47,833 nucleotides of DNA from an uncultured Eggerthellaceae bacterium (GTDB taxonomy: Bacteria > Actinomycetota > Coriobacteriia > Coriobacteriales > Eggerthellaceae). The notes below the pieces were generated by a model. That model worked only from the letters and a program-made list of their open reading frames with translations, was not told where the DNA came from and searched no databases. Of this stretch, positions 1 to 6,622 are shown piece by piece. The stretch lies in assembly GCA_958452575.1 (NCBI GenBank), contig CAUDUM010000009.1, forward strand, positions 1 to 47,833, written 5' to 3'. The translations under genes and the position numbers were made by a program. How positions within the stretch are numbered: the stretch's first letter is position 1; every line of letters begins with the position of its first letter.

Positions 1-90
1 TTAGCCTCAGACTTAACACGCGATCGACGACGGTGTTGTTAAATGCGAAGTGTTTTTTGAGTCCTTGCCCCTTCGTTCGTTCGGCCGGGC

Positions 91-118
91 CGTGGCGACG
101 GCACAAGCCGTCGCCACG
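91..118 (-). terminator. Hairpin just downstream of ilvE
   Basis: A perfect 12-bp stem (91-102 with 107-118) closes a 4-nt loop, starting 6 nt after the ilvE stop codon. No T-run follows on the minus strand, so it would be a U-less terminator or a 3'-end stabiliser. Similar U-less hairpins follow several other minus-strand genes in this window. Bases 1-90 beyond it contain no gene I can support. Confidence 0.6.
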
Positions 119-124
119 CACAAA

Positions 125-1048
125 CTAGATCTCAGTCAGCCAATCGGCGTACTCCTCGACGCGGCCATAGACGACGTCGAAGAAGCGATCCTGGATGGCG
201 CGGGTGATCTCGCCCGGCTTGCCGACGGGACGATCGTCGATCGATCCGATAGGCGTCAGCTCGGCAGCGGAGCCGGTGAAGAACACCTCGTCGGCGATGT
301 AGAGATCCGAACGCGTCAAGCTCTCCTCGAGCACCGGGATATCCAGGTCGTCGGCCAGGCACATGATCGTGTCGCGGGTGATGCCCTCCAGCAGGCCGTC
401 GGACAGCGGCGGCGTGGACAGGATGCCGTCGCGAACGACGAACAGGTTCTCGCCCGTGCCCTCGCACACCAGACCCTGCTCGTTGAGCATGATCGCCTCG
501 ACGTAGCCGTGCTGCTTGGCCTCGAGCTTGGCGAGGATGGAGTTCATGTAGGAAGCGGCGGACTTCATCGAAGGCGGGATGGCGTTGATGGAGCGCTGAC
601 GCCACGAGGACACGCCCACCGGAACGCCGTTCTCCAGCGCATCGGGACCCAGGTAGGAATCCCACGGCCACACGGCGATGATTACATCAACCGGCGCGCC
701 GGTGGGATCGACGCCCATCTGGCCGTAGCCGCGGTAGACGAGCGGGCGGATGTAACACTTCTTGAGCTTGTTGGCGCGGATGACGTCGACGGTGGCCTGG
801 CACAGCTCATCGACGCTATAAGGCAGGTCGATCATCGCGATCTTGCAGCTGCGGTGCAGGCGCTCCATGTGGTCGCGCAGACGGAACACGTAGCTCTTGC
901 CGCTCTCGGGATCCTCGTAGCAGCGAGCGCCCTCGAACACGGCAGAGCCGTAATGCAGAGAGTGGGACAGCACGTGGGTGGTGCACTCGGCCCACGGGAC
1001 CATCTCCCCGTTCTTCCAGATGTAATCAACTTCAGTGAGCTCAGCCAT
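125..1048 (-). CDS. ilvE: Branched-chain amino acid aminotransferase
   Basis: This PLP enzyme of fold type IV transfers the amino group between glutamate and the 2-oxo acids of leucine, isoleucine and valine in the cytoplasm. The 307-residue product has the usual BCAT length. The N-terminal strand reads EVDYIWKNGEMVPW, the PLP-binding lysine is K162 in PSMKSAASYMNS, and the phosphate-binding CEGTGENLF and the TGSAAELTPI loop follow. The ATG at 1048 is chosen because GAAGGGAAG sits just upstream; an in-frame upstream ATG at 1123 would add 25 residues that do not look like the family. A -10-like TACAAT lies at 1122-1127, which would make the 1123 ATG fall at or before the transcript start. The gene is monocistronic, ending in the hairpin at 91-118. 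BCAT versus D-amino-acid aminotransferase is decided by overall sequence; confidence is high. Confidence 0.95.
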   Translation of the reverse strand: MAELTEVDYIWKNGEMVPWAECTTHVLSHSLHYGSAVFEGARCYEDPESGKSYVFRLRDHMERLHRSCKIAMIDLPYSVDELCQATVDVIRANKLKKCYIRPLVYRGYGQMGVDPTGAPVDVIIAVWPWDSYLGPDALENGVPVGVSSWRQRSINAIPPSMKSAASYMNSILAKLEAKQHGYVEAIMLNEQGLVCEGTGENLFVVRDGILSTPPLSDGLLEGITRDTIMCLADDLDIPVLEESLTRSDLYIADEVFFTGSAAELTPIGSIDDRPVGKPGEITRAIQDRFFDVVYGRVEEYADWLTEI

Positions 1049-1127
1049 CGCGTCTTCCCTTCGTTGTTGCGATTGTTTGGCAGGGCGCAACGACCCGTCG
1101 GGCCGCTCGTCCGTTTGAGCCATTGTA

Positions 1128-1570
1128 CTCCAACCAGCTAAAGCGAAATTGCAGGGAGGTAAAATGTCCCGATTTCCGGCAGGGGAGCTGCATCTGCGTA
1201 TCGGACAACGTTGCTGACGACGCGAACGGGGTTAGATGCCGATTTTTCGCCGATGGACGACGCTCCTCCCCCGCGAAAGGAGAACGTGCGAGCCCCTATC
1301 GCATCCAGCGCTGCAACGGCCATTGCAAAGCGCCTGATAAAAGTTTCGTGGGAGGGAGAACGGAGGGTCGGGGGCCGCCGCAGCTCTCCTTTTGCCGATC
1401 CTGCACGTCAACCAAAGGATAAAAACGCGCATCAAAGCTGGCTTCTTGCGTCAGTGCGGTACGAAGCCTCTCCTGTTTGGAAACTTCAAGCCGTCCATAA
1501 CAAACGTGGGGATTTTCGACTGAATGCGCCGACTTTTCGGTGAACGGTAGTATTTTCCGAAAAATCACGA
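1128..1570. other. Long intergenic region, no gene recognised
   Basis: About 440 bases between the divergent ilvE promoter and the promoter of the next small gene. Open frames here are short, overlap each other on both strands, and have no ribosome-binding site or recognisable protein. I looked for a T-box (the UGGNACCGCG element) because ilvE is a typical T-box target and did not find one. It may hold an unrecognised small RNA. Confidence 0.4.
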
Positions 1571-1599
1571 TTGAAAGCCGTCTTGCAAGCGAGTATTCT
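1571..1599 (+). promoter_or_regulatory. Sigma-70-type promoter for the small ORF
   Basis: TTGAAA at 1571-1576, a 17-nt spacer, and TATTCT at 1594-1599. The spacing is ideal and each hexamer matches consensus at 4 of 6 or better. It lies 80 nt upstream of the start codon of the 54-residue protein and points towards it. Confidence 0.6.
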
Positions 1600-1678
1600 G
1601 CTCGCAGAGTTTACGGGGGAGCTCGATCGAACAAGGCGGCCGACGAGAGCGGCCGCATTCCACAGGAGGGGGTCTATC

Positions 1679-1843
1679 ATGAACGTTGCAGTGGACAAGA
1701 TCATGGAAGCGCGCAAATACGACGGCGTCGCCAGCAAGCTGAAGGCCGACACGGCGAAGAAGACGGCACAGAAGACCGCCGCCAACGGCTCCGACGACGC
1801 GCTCAAGACGTTGTTCCCCTTCATGGCCGACTTCGCCAAGTAA
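1679..1843 (+). CDS. Small hypothetical protein, 54 aa
   Basis: I do not recognise this protein. It is 54 residues, rich in Lys, Ala and Asp, with a predicted helical, soluble composition and no signal peptide, membrane segment or cysteine. It begins MNVAVDKIMEARKYDGVAS and ends FPFMADFAK. The case for a real gene is its complete expression unit: a promoter at 1571-1599, ACAGGAGGGGG 8 nt before the ATG, and a strong terminator 25 nt after the stop. The longer in-frame open frame from 1571 starts inside the promoter, so the start at 1679 is preferred. It stands alone between ilvE and glnN, which are both on the other strand. Function unknown. Confidence 0.75.
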   Translation: MNVAVDKIMEARKYDGVASKLKADTAKKTAQKTAANGSDDALKTLFPFMADFAK

Positions 1844-1867
1844 CGCAACGCCCCATATACGCAGAAC

Positions 1868-1906
1868 AAACGCCGCAGCAGGTTGATCTCGCTGCGGCGT
1901 TTCGTT
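1868..1906 (+). terminator. Rho-independent terminator of the small ORF
   Basis: The arm AAACGCCGCAG (1868-1878) pairs with CTGCGGCGTTT (1892-1902), and TCGTTT follows. It sits 25 nt after the stop of the 54-residue gene. Confidence 0.8.
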
Positions 1907-2006
1907 TGAGCGCTTCAAAACATCCTTTGAGCAGCTCTTCTCACATTTGCCGCCAAAACGGGGTTATTTGGGAAGAAGTGCTCAGAGCAGTCCCGCGTTC
2001 TTATGA

Positions 2007-2047
2007 GATTGTCCAGAACGCCGCATTTTGATGCCCTCTGGACAATC
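2007..2047. repeat. Perfect 11-bp inverted repeat between convergent genes
   Basis: GATTGTCCAGA (2007-2017) and TCTGGACAATC (2037-2047) are exact reverse complements separated by 19 nt. It lies between the small gene and the end of glnN, which converge here, 42 nt past the glnN stop. Neither side carries a T-run. It could be a U-less glnN terminator or a protein-binding site. Confidence 0.55.
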
Positions 2048-2088
2048 CCGACGCGCAGAAGGCGTGCCGGCGCCCCGCGCGCTTGACC

Positions 2089-4179
2089 CTAGCAGTAGAA
2101 CAGCATGTCGTCGTAGGTGGGCACGGGCCAGTACTCGCGGTCGACGATGCGCTCCATCGTGTCGACGGCGGTGCGCAGGGCCTCCATCACCGGCAGCACC
2201 GTGTGCGCGTAGCAATTGGCGCGTTCCTGCTGGTCGGCGTAGGACAGCGCCTCCTCATGCACCTTCGCAAGGCTTTTTCGCTGCGCGTTGATCTCTCGGA
2301 CGCCCGCCAGCACCTCGCGTAGCAGCTCCTCCTGCTCCTCCACGTCGGCGCCGACGATCGCGCCCTTCTCCGCCTGGATCTGGCCGGCGATCTCGCCGGC
2401 GAATTTGTTGATCGCGGGCAGATAGGCGCGACGCACCATGCGATCCATCACGTTGGCTTCGATGTTGATCAGCTTGTTGTACTTCTCTAGCTTGACCTCG
2501 TAGCGGCTGCGCACCTCGGTCTCGGAGAGCACGTGCATTTCCTCGAACAAGGCGATGCTTTTGGGAGCCGCATAGCACGGCAGGGCATCGGCGGTCGTCT
2601 TGTGGTTTGCCAGACCGCGGCGAGCGGCCTCGTCCTCCCACTCCTGCGAATAACCGTCGCCGCCGAAGATGATGCGCTGATGATCGCGCAGCGTCGTCTT
2701 GATGTAGTCGATGGCGGCTTCCTCGAACTCCTCACCCTGCTTGTCGCCCATCGCGTCGGCGAAGTCCTTCAGGCTCTTGGCCATGGCGGTGTTGAGGATC
2801 ATGTTGGCGTCGGCCAGGTTGACCGCCGAGCCGGGCATGCGGAACTCAAAGCGGTTGCCCGTGAACGCGAAGGGGCTGGTGCGGTTGCGGTCGGTGTTGT
2901 CGATCAGGAAGCTCGGCAGCACGTCCACGCCCAGATCCATCGACACGCGCTCGGCGCTCTTGTACGAATGCTCGCCCACCAGCGCGTCCACGATCGCATT
3001 GAGCTCGTCGCCCAGGAAGATGGACACGATGGCCGGCGGAGCCTCGTTGGCGCCCAGGCGATGGTCGTTGCCCGCGCTGGCCACGCTCATGCGCAAAAGC
3101 TCCTGATACTCGTCGACGCATTCGATAACGCAGGTGAGAAACACCAGGAAACGCAGGTTGTCCTGAGGGTTCACACCGGGATCGAACAGGTTCTTCTTGC
3201 CGGCGCAGATCGACCAGTTGTTGTGCTTGCCGGAGCCGTTGATGCCCTCGAAGGGCTTCTCGTGCTGCAGGCACACGAGTCCATGGTGGCTGGCCAGAAG
3301 GCGCATCTTCTCCATCGTGAGCAGGTTCTCGTCGATGGCGCGGTTGGCGTTGGTGAAGATCGGGGCAAGCTCGTGCTGGGCGGGAGCCACCTCGTTGTGC
3401 TTGGTCTTGGCCGGCACGCCGAGCGCCCACAGCTCCTTGTCGAGCTCCTTCATGAACTCGTTGACCGTCGGGCGGATGGCGCCGAAGTAGTGCTCGTCGA
3501 GCTCCTGACCCTTGCTCGGCATCGCGCCGAACAGCGTGCGACCGCACATGATGAGGTCGCGGCGGCGTTCGTAATCCTTCTCGGAGATCAGGAAGTACTC
3601 CTGCTCGGCACCGACCGTGGTGATGATGCGCTGCGGATCCTCGCCGAACAGCGCCAGCACGCGGTTGGCCTGCTCCTCGATGGCGGCCATCGAGCGCAGA
3701 AGCGGCGTCTTCTTGTCCAGCGCCTCGCCGGTGTAGCTGCAAAACGCCGTGGGGATGCACAGCACCTCGTCCTTGATGAACGCGTAGCTGGTGGGATCCC
3801 AGGCGGTGTAGCCGCGCGCCTCGAACGTGGCGCGCAGGCCGCCGGAGGGGAAGCTCGACGCATCGGGCTCGCCCTTGATGAGCTCCTTGCCCGAGAAGCT
3901 CATGATGGCTCGTCCGTCGCTCACCGGATCGAGGAAGCTGTCGTGCTTCTCGGACGTGATGCCCGTCAGCGGCTGGAACCAATGGGTGTAGTGGGTGGCG
4001 CCCTTCTCGATGGCCCACTCCTTCATCGCGTGGGCGACGACGTTGGCCACCTCCAGATCGAGCGGCTTTCCCTCGCGGATGGTCTTGAGCAAGCTTTTGT
4101 ACGTGGCAGAAGGCAGACGCTCCTGCATCGTATGCTCGTTGAAGACCATCGATCCGTAGTTTTCAGACACGTGCGGCAT
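2089..4179 (-). CDS. glnN: Glutamine synthetase type III
   Basis: This enzyme condenses ammonium with glutamate at the cost of ATP; GSIII subunits are about 700 residues and form dodecamers. The 696-residue product carries the GSIII signatures EKGATHYTHWFQPLTG and EKHDSF, the NRTSPFAFTGNRFEFRMPGS active-site stretch and the NEVAPAQHE segment. I place the start at the ATG at 4179, where AGGAGGGG lies about 10 nt upstream and the protein reads MPHVSENYGSMVF, the typical clostridial-type N-terminus. An in-frame ATG at 4251 would add 24 residues but has no ribosome-binding site. A strong promoter at 4435-4463 gives a leader of about 250 nt that opens with a stable hairpin, suggesting control in the leader. 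It stands alone. No GSI gene is in the window. Confidence 0.95.
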   Translation of the reverse strand: MPHVSENYGSMVFNEHTMQERLPSATYKSLLKTIREGKPLDLEVANVVAHAMKEWAIEKGATHYTHWFQPLTGITSEKHDSFLDPVSDGRAIMSFSGKELIKGEPDASSFPSGGLRATFEARGYTAWDPTSYAFIKDEVLCIPTAFCSYTGEALDKKTPLLRSMAAIEEQANRVLALFGEDPQRIITTVGAEQEYFLISEKDYERRRDLIMCGRTLFGAMPSKGQELDEHYFGAIRPTVNEFMKELDKELWALGVPAKTKHNEVAPAQHELAPIFTNANRAIDENLLTMEKMRLLASHHGLVCLQHEKPFEGINGSGKHNNWSICAGKKNLFDPGVNPQDNLRFLVFLTCVIECVDEYQELLRMSVASAGNDHRLGANEAPPAIVSIFLGDELNAIVDALVGEHSYKSAERVSMDLGVDVLPSFLIDNTDRNRTSPFAFTGNRFEFRMPGSAVNLADANMILNTAMAKSLKDFADAMGDKQGEEFEEAAIDYIKTTLRDHQRIIFGGDGYSQEWEDEAARRGLANHKTTADALPCYAAPKSIALFEEMHVLSETEVRSRYEVKLEKYNKLINIEANVMDRMVRRAYLPAINKFAGEIAGQIQAEKGAIVGADVEEQEELLREVLAGVREINAQRKSLAKVHEEALSYADQQERANCYAHTVLPVMEALRTAVDTMERIVDREYWPVPTYDDMLFYC

Positions 4180-4377
4180 ACAGACCCGCCCCTCCTCGTC
4201 GAAGCCTCGATCATCCACCCGAAGCTCGAGCCTCTGTATCGGATTTTGCATGGTGAAACTTTACCACGGGCGGCAGAAGGAGAGCTGTTCCTCAATCGGT
4301 TTTTCGTAATAGGCAACATGAATAAACCCATATCAGCGAATGAAGAACGCCATCCGTGCAGACGATCCCGAAAACGT

Positions 4378-4414
4378 AAGCGCGCCGCCTGCGGGAGATG
4401 CGGGCGGCGCGCTT
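4378..4414 (-). promoter_or_regulatory. Stable hairpin at the head of the glnN leader
   Basis: A perfect 12-bp, GC-rich stem (4378-4389 with 4403-4414) closes a 13-nt loop, and on the minus strand ACGTTTTCGG follows. It begins about 14 nt after the predicted glnN transcription start, so it lies inside the glnN leader and not at the end of the upstream radical SAM gene, though it could also stop read-through from that gene. Its shape resembles an intrinsic terminator with a weak U-run, which would make it an attenuator. No known glutamine riboswitch sequence was recognised. Confidence 0.55.
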
Positions 4415-4434
4415 GTCGTGCTCAGACCTTCTTT

Positions 4435-4463
4435 ACTATAAGACGTAGTCTATTGATTGTCAA
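4435..4463 (-). promoter_or_regulatory. Strong sigma-70-type promoter for glnN
   Basis: On the minus strand TTGACA (4463-4458), a 17-nt spacer, then TATAGT (4440-4435). This is the best match to consensus in the window. It points into glnN and lies 88 nt past the predicted end of the radical SAM gene. Confidence 0.8.
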
Positions 4464-4534
4464 GTGCTTATTGCAAGAATAGAGGGCGTTTCGGTTCGAA
4501 GCGCCCCTCGTTCGATACATCCTCTTGCTCGAAC

Positions 4535-4563
4535 CGCCTTCGCGTAAGACCTACGCGGTGGCG
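4535..4563 (-). promoter_or_regulatory. Predicted bacterial SECIS element
   Basis: Directly after the UGA at 4571-4569 the minus-strand RNA forms a 6-bp stem, CGCGUA (4557-4552) with UACGCG (4546-4541), capped by the loop GGUCU. An outer CGCC/GGCG stem (4563-4560 with 4538-4535) continues it across a small internal loop. The apical GGUCU begins 18 nt after UGA; in the E. coli fdhF SECIS, as I recall it, the same GGUCU begins 19 nt after UGA. SelB recognises the loop GGU and its distance from UGA. No experiment supports it here, but loop, stem and spacing all agree. Confidence 0.8.
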
Positions 4564-5555
4564 CCGCCTCAACTGCTGCCCGCGCCGGCGCAGCACGCGT
4601 AGCAATGGTTGGCGAACACGATGTCGCGCTTGGCCGGAATAGACGGATCATTGGCCATATTCGCGATGTTCAGACCGTTTTTGCACGGCATGTCGACCGC
4701 CTGGTTGAAATCGCAATCGTACAGCGCGCCGTCCCAGCGCACCGACAGCTGCGTGCGGCACATCATCGCCGGCACGGTGTCGGGGTTGAACGCGCTGATG
4801 AGCTTGTTCATGTAGCGATCCATGTTGCCGGTCGCCAGCAGGCGCTCGCCGAAGCGGCCGCCCGGTGCGTTGGCGATGCAGAACAGGTTATCGAAGCTGA
4901 TACCGAACTCCTCGGCAAGCTTCTGCTTGTATTCGCGCTCCATCGACTCCTGATCCGGAGGCAGCACAGCGCCGTTGGGATTGAACACCAGATCGAGCTC
5001 AAGCGTCTTGCCGTCCGGGCCGGCACCCTCGCCCTTGCCGTAACCCAGCTCGCACAAACGCTGCATCACGCGGATGGTGGGGTCGAACGTGCCCGCGCCG
5101 CGCTGCTTCTCGGACGTCTTCTTGATGTAATGCGGCAGCGATGCGAACACGACGATGCCGAGCTCGGCCCACAGTTCGGGGATGTGCTCGTAGCCCTCTT
5201 CCTCGCAGATGGCGAGATTGGAACGCGTGATGACGCGGGCCCCGGTCGCCGCGGCTTCGCGCATGAACCACTCGTAATGCGGATTCATCTCGGGCGCGCC
5301 GCCGGTGACGTCGATGACGGAGAACCCGTAGTCCTTGAAGACCTTGAGGCACTGCTCCAACGTCTCGCGCGACATCTCCTCGGTGCGCGCCGGACTCGAC
5401 TGCACATGGCAGTGCTTGCATGCGAAATTGCACGCAAGACCGATGTTGATCTGCAGCGTGTCCAGCTGCTCCTCGGTATAGCGGTACTCGCCGACCTTCT
5501 CCCAAAACGGCGGGTATTGAGCCAACGCCCCGTTGACGTCCCTGGTGTCGGGCAT
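4551..5555 (-). CDS. ArsS-like radical SAM protein, predicted selenoprotein (UGA = Sec329)
   Basis: The N-terminal radical SAM domain has the cluster motif C42-NFA-C46-KH-C49, followed by VTGGAPEMNPHYEWF. The C-terminal half matches the DUF3641 domain of the ArsS (arsenosugar) / rSAM-SeCys family and ends in a Cys-rich tail, NHCYACCAGAGSS. Conventional reading stops there at UGA (4571-4569). In this family, from memory, the tail continues as SSCGG, or SSUGG in selenoproteins. Here the codons after UGA read Gly-Gly-Ala-Thr-Ala and then UAG (4553-4551), and an fdhF-like SECIS follows at once. I therefore extend the CDS to 4551: 334 residues with Sec at 329. The start is the ATG at 5555, 6 nt after the AhpD-like gene, so the two are cotranscribed. 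The true substrate is unknown: ArsS links adenosyl groups to dimethylarsinous acid, but no arsM or arsenic gene is nearby. The Sec reading needs selA, selB, selC and selD elsewhere in the genome. Confidence 0.85.
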
Positions 5556-5561
5556 AAGCCG

Positions 5562-5900
5562 CTACATCTCCAGCTTGTCGACCAGGCTGACCATCTGGAC
5601 GCCGTGCGCCAGCGCAGCGCCGCCGCGGATGGCGTTGGCGACATGGAACGCCTCGGTCATCTGCTCCTTGGTCACGCCCATCTCCATGCAGGTGTTGGTG
5701 TAGGAGTCGATGCAGTACGGGCACTGCACGGCGGCGGCCACGGCCAGCGCGATCAGCGCCTTCTCACGCGCGGTCAGCTCGCCCTCGGCGAACACCTTGC
5801 CGTAGTACGCCATGTAGAGATCCCACAGCTCGGGCGCGCCCTCGCCCACACCGTCGGGGGAGAACTTGGCCAGATCCTCGGGGTTGTAATAGGTTTCCAT
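5562..5900 (-). CDS. AhpD-like peroxidase-family partner of the radical SAM protein
   Basis: A 112-residue member of the carboxymuconolactone decarboxylase/AhpD fold, of the type regularly encoded beside ArsS-like radical SAM genes (arsenosugar-associated peroxidase-like family). The redox motif is C60-PY-C63 within AAAVQCPYCIDSYTN; some relatives have Sec at the first cysteine, but this copy encodes Cys. The histidine that follows the second Cys by four residues in classical AhpD is Tyr67 here, so peroxidase chemistry like that of mycobacterial AhpD should not be assumed. The start at 5900 is preceded by GGAAGGAGCGATC. It is the first gene of a two-gene operon whose -10 is at 5966-5971. It may supply a thiol/disulfide step or a carrier surface for the radical SAM product; that is inference. 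Confidence 0.85.
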   Translation of the reverse strand: METYYNPEDLAKFSPDGVGEGAPELWDLYMAYYGKVFAEGELTAREKALIALAVAAAVQCPYCIDSYTNTCMEMGVTKEQMTEAFHVANAIRGGAALAHGVQMVSLVDKLEM

Positions 5901-5936
5901 GATCGCTCCTTCCGCAATTTGGAACTCATCCTATGT

Positions 5937-5971
5937 TGGATATAGTCCATCATTAAGATGTATCCATTATA
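5937..5971 (-). promoter_or_regulatory. -10 box and palindromic site before the AhpD/radical SAM operon
   Basis: A consensus TATAAT lies at 5971-5966 on the minus strand; the -35 region is weak. Ten to twenty bases downstream is the dyad TGGATATAGTCCA (5937-5949, 4-bp arms extended by the A/T centre), placed where a repressor would block initiation. A related TGGATAC half-site overlaps the -10. The regulator is unknown. Confidence 0.5.
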
Positions 5972-5981
5972 TGACCTCGCA

Positions 5982-6024
5982 TAAAAAAGAACATCCCCTT
6001 TCGGCAAAATCTCCGAAGGGGATG
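5982..6024 (-). terminator. Terminator of the rplM-rpsI operon
   Basis: On the minus strand CATCCCCTTCGG pairs with CCGAAAGGGGATG (one bulged base) and TTCTTTTTT follows. It lies about 200 nt past the rpsI stop, beyond the 150-nt repeat element. Confidence 0.85.
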
Positions 6025-6070
6025 TCGAGAATCCCAGGTCGAGCATATCGACTCCGAGATCGTTCGTACC

Positions 6071-6220
6071 GTCAGCGAGAAGGGCCCTGGTGCCGGAGGT
6101 CGTGGGGATCGCGCAGGCGCCGCGTACTTCGGTACGCAAGCCTGCGGAATCGCCGCGAGATCCGACGCCAGGGCCCTTCGCAGCATCGAGCAGTTGCGGC
6201 GGTCGACAGACCGCCGCAAC
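6071..6220 (+). repeat. 150-nt two-hairpin structured element, copy 1
   Basis: Columns 1-114 fold into one long imperfect hairpin capped by C(UUCG)G; after an 8-nt linker a second hairpin follows (12-bp stem, loop GACA, 6193-6220). The second copy at 29707-29856 has exactly the same length and aligns without gaps, about 100 of 150 bases identical. The first ten bases, GTCAGCGAGA, and the last six of the long hairpin, CGCAGC, are unchanged. Many differences are paired: columns 11/107, 13/105, 17/101, 18/100, 25/93, 27/91, 31/87, 32/86, 44/74 and 55/64, plus three pairs in the small hairpin. Non-Watson-Crick pairs are mostly G.U when read on this strand. Both copies sit just 3' of a convergent stop codon (rpsI here, 6 nt away). 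Confidence 0.85.
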
Positions 6221-6226
6221 AAAACA

Positions 6227-6619
6227 CTAGCGCTTGCTGAACTGCGGGCGCTTGCGGGCCTTCTTCAGGCCGTACTTCTTGCGCTCGACCATACGGGAGT
6301 CGCGCGTCAGGTAACCAGCGCGCTTCAGCTCGGCGCGGTAGTCGCCAGCCTCAAGCAGGGCACGGGCGATGCCGTGGCGCAGAGCGCCGGCCTGGCCCGA
6401 AATGCCACCGCCGTTGATGCGGGCGATCACGTCGAAGTGATCCTGCGTATCCGTCACCTTGAACGGGGTCTTGGCGTAGTCCAACAGAGCCTCGCGGCCG
6501 AAGTACTCAACGCCCTCGCGGCCGTTGATCGTCACCTTGCCGGTGCCGGGCACCAGGCGGACGCGGGCGACGGCGTTCTTGCGACGGCCGGTGCCGTAGT
6601 ACAAAGCTTCACCTGCCAT
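6227..6619 (-). CDS. rpsI: 30S ribosomal protein S9
   Basis: A 130-residue S9, the standard length. It begins with the conserved YYGTGRRKNAVARVRL, has the NGGGISGQAGALRHGIARAL core, and ends in the basic tail KKARKRPQFSKR that reaches the ribosomal P site. The start at 6619 follows the rplM stop with 3 nt between the two genes, so they are translated from one message. The structured repeat element at 6071-6220 lies in its 3' region, and the transcript ends at 5982-6024. Confidence 0.98.
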   Translation of the reverse strand: MAGEALYYGTGRRKNAVARVRLVPGTGKVTINGREGVEYFGREALLDYAKTPFKVTDTQDHFDVIARINGGGISGQAGALRHGIARALLEAGDYRAELKRAGYLTRDSRMVERKKYGLKKARKRPQFSKR

Positions 6620-6622
6620 GGT

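Noticed and set aside
1128..1570. T-box or other amino-acid leader upstream of ilvE
   Set aside because: No UGGNACCGCG antiterminator element was seen and the likely ilvE promoter lies close to the gene, leaving only a 75-nt leader.
2533..4482. 649-codon open frame opposite glnN
   Set aside because: Antisense of glnN and its promoter; no family resemblance.
6071..6184. Possibility that the 114-nt conserved block encodes a 38-residue peptide
   Set aside because: The length is a multiple of three and both copies stay open in some frames, but differences are not concentrated in any codon position (9, 16 and 13) and most are paired across the hairpin, so structure and not coding explains the pattern.
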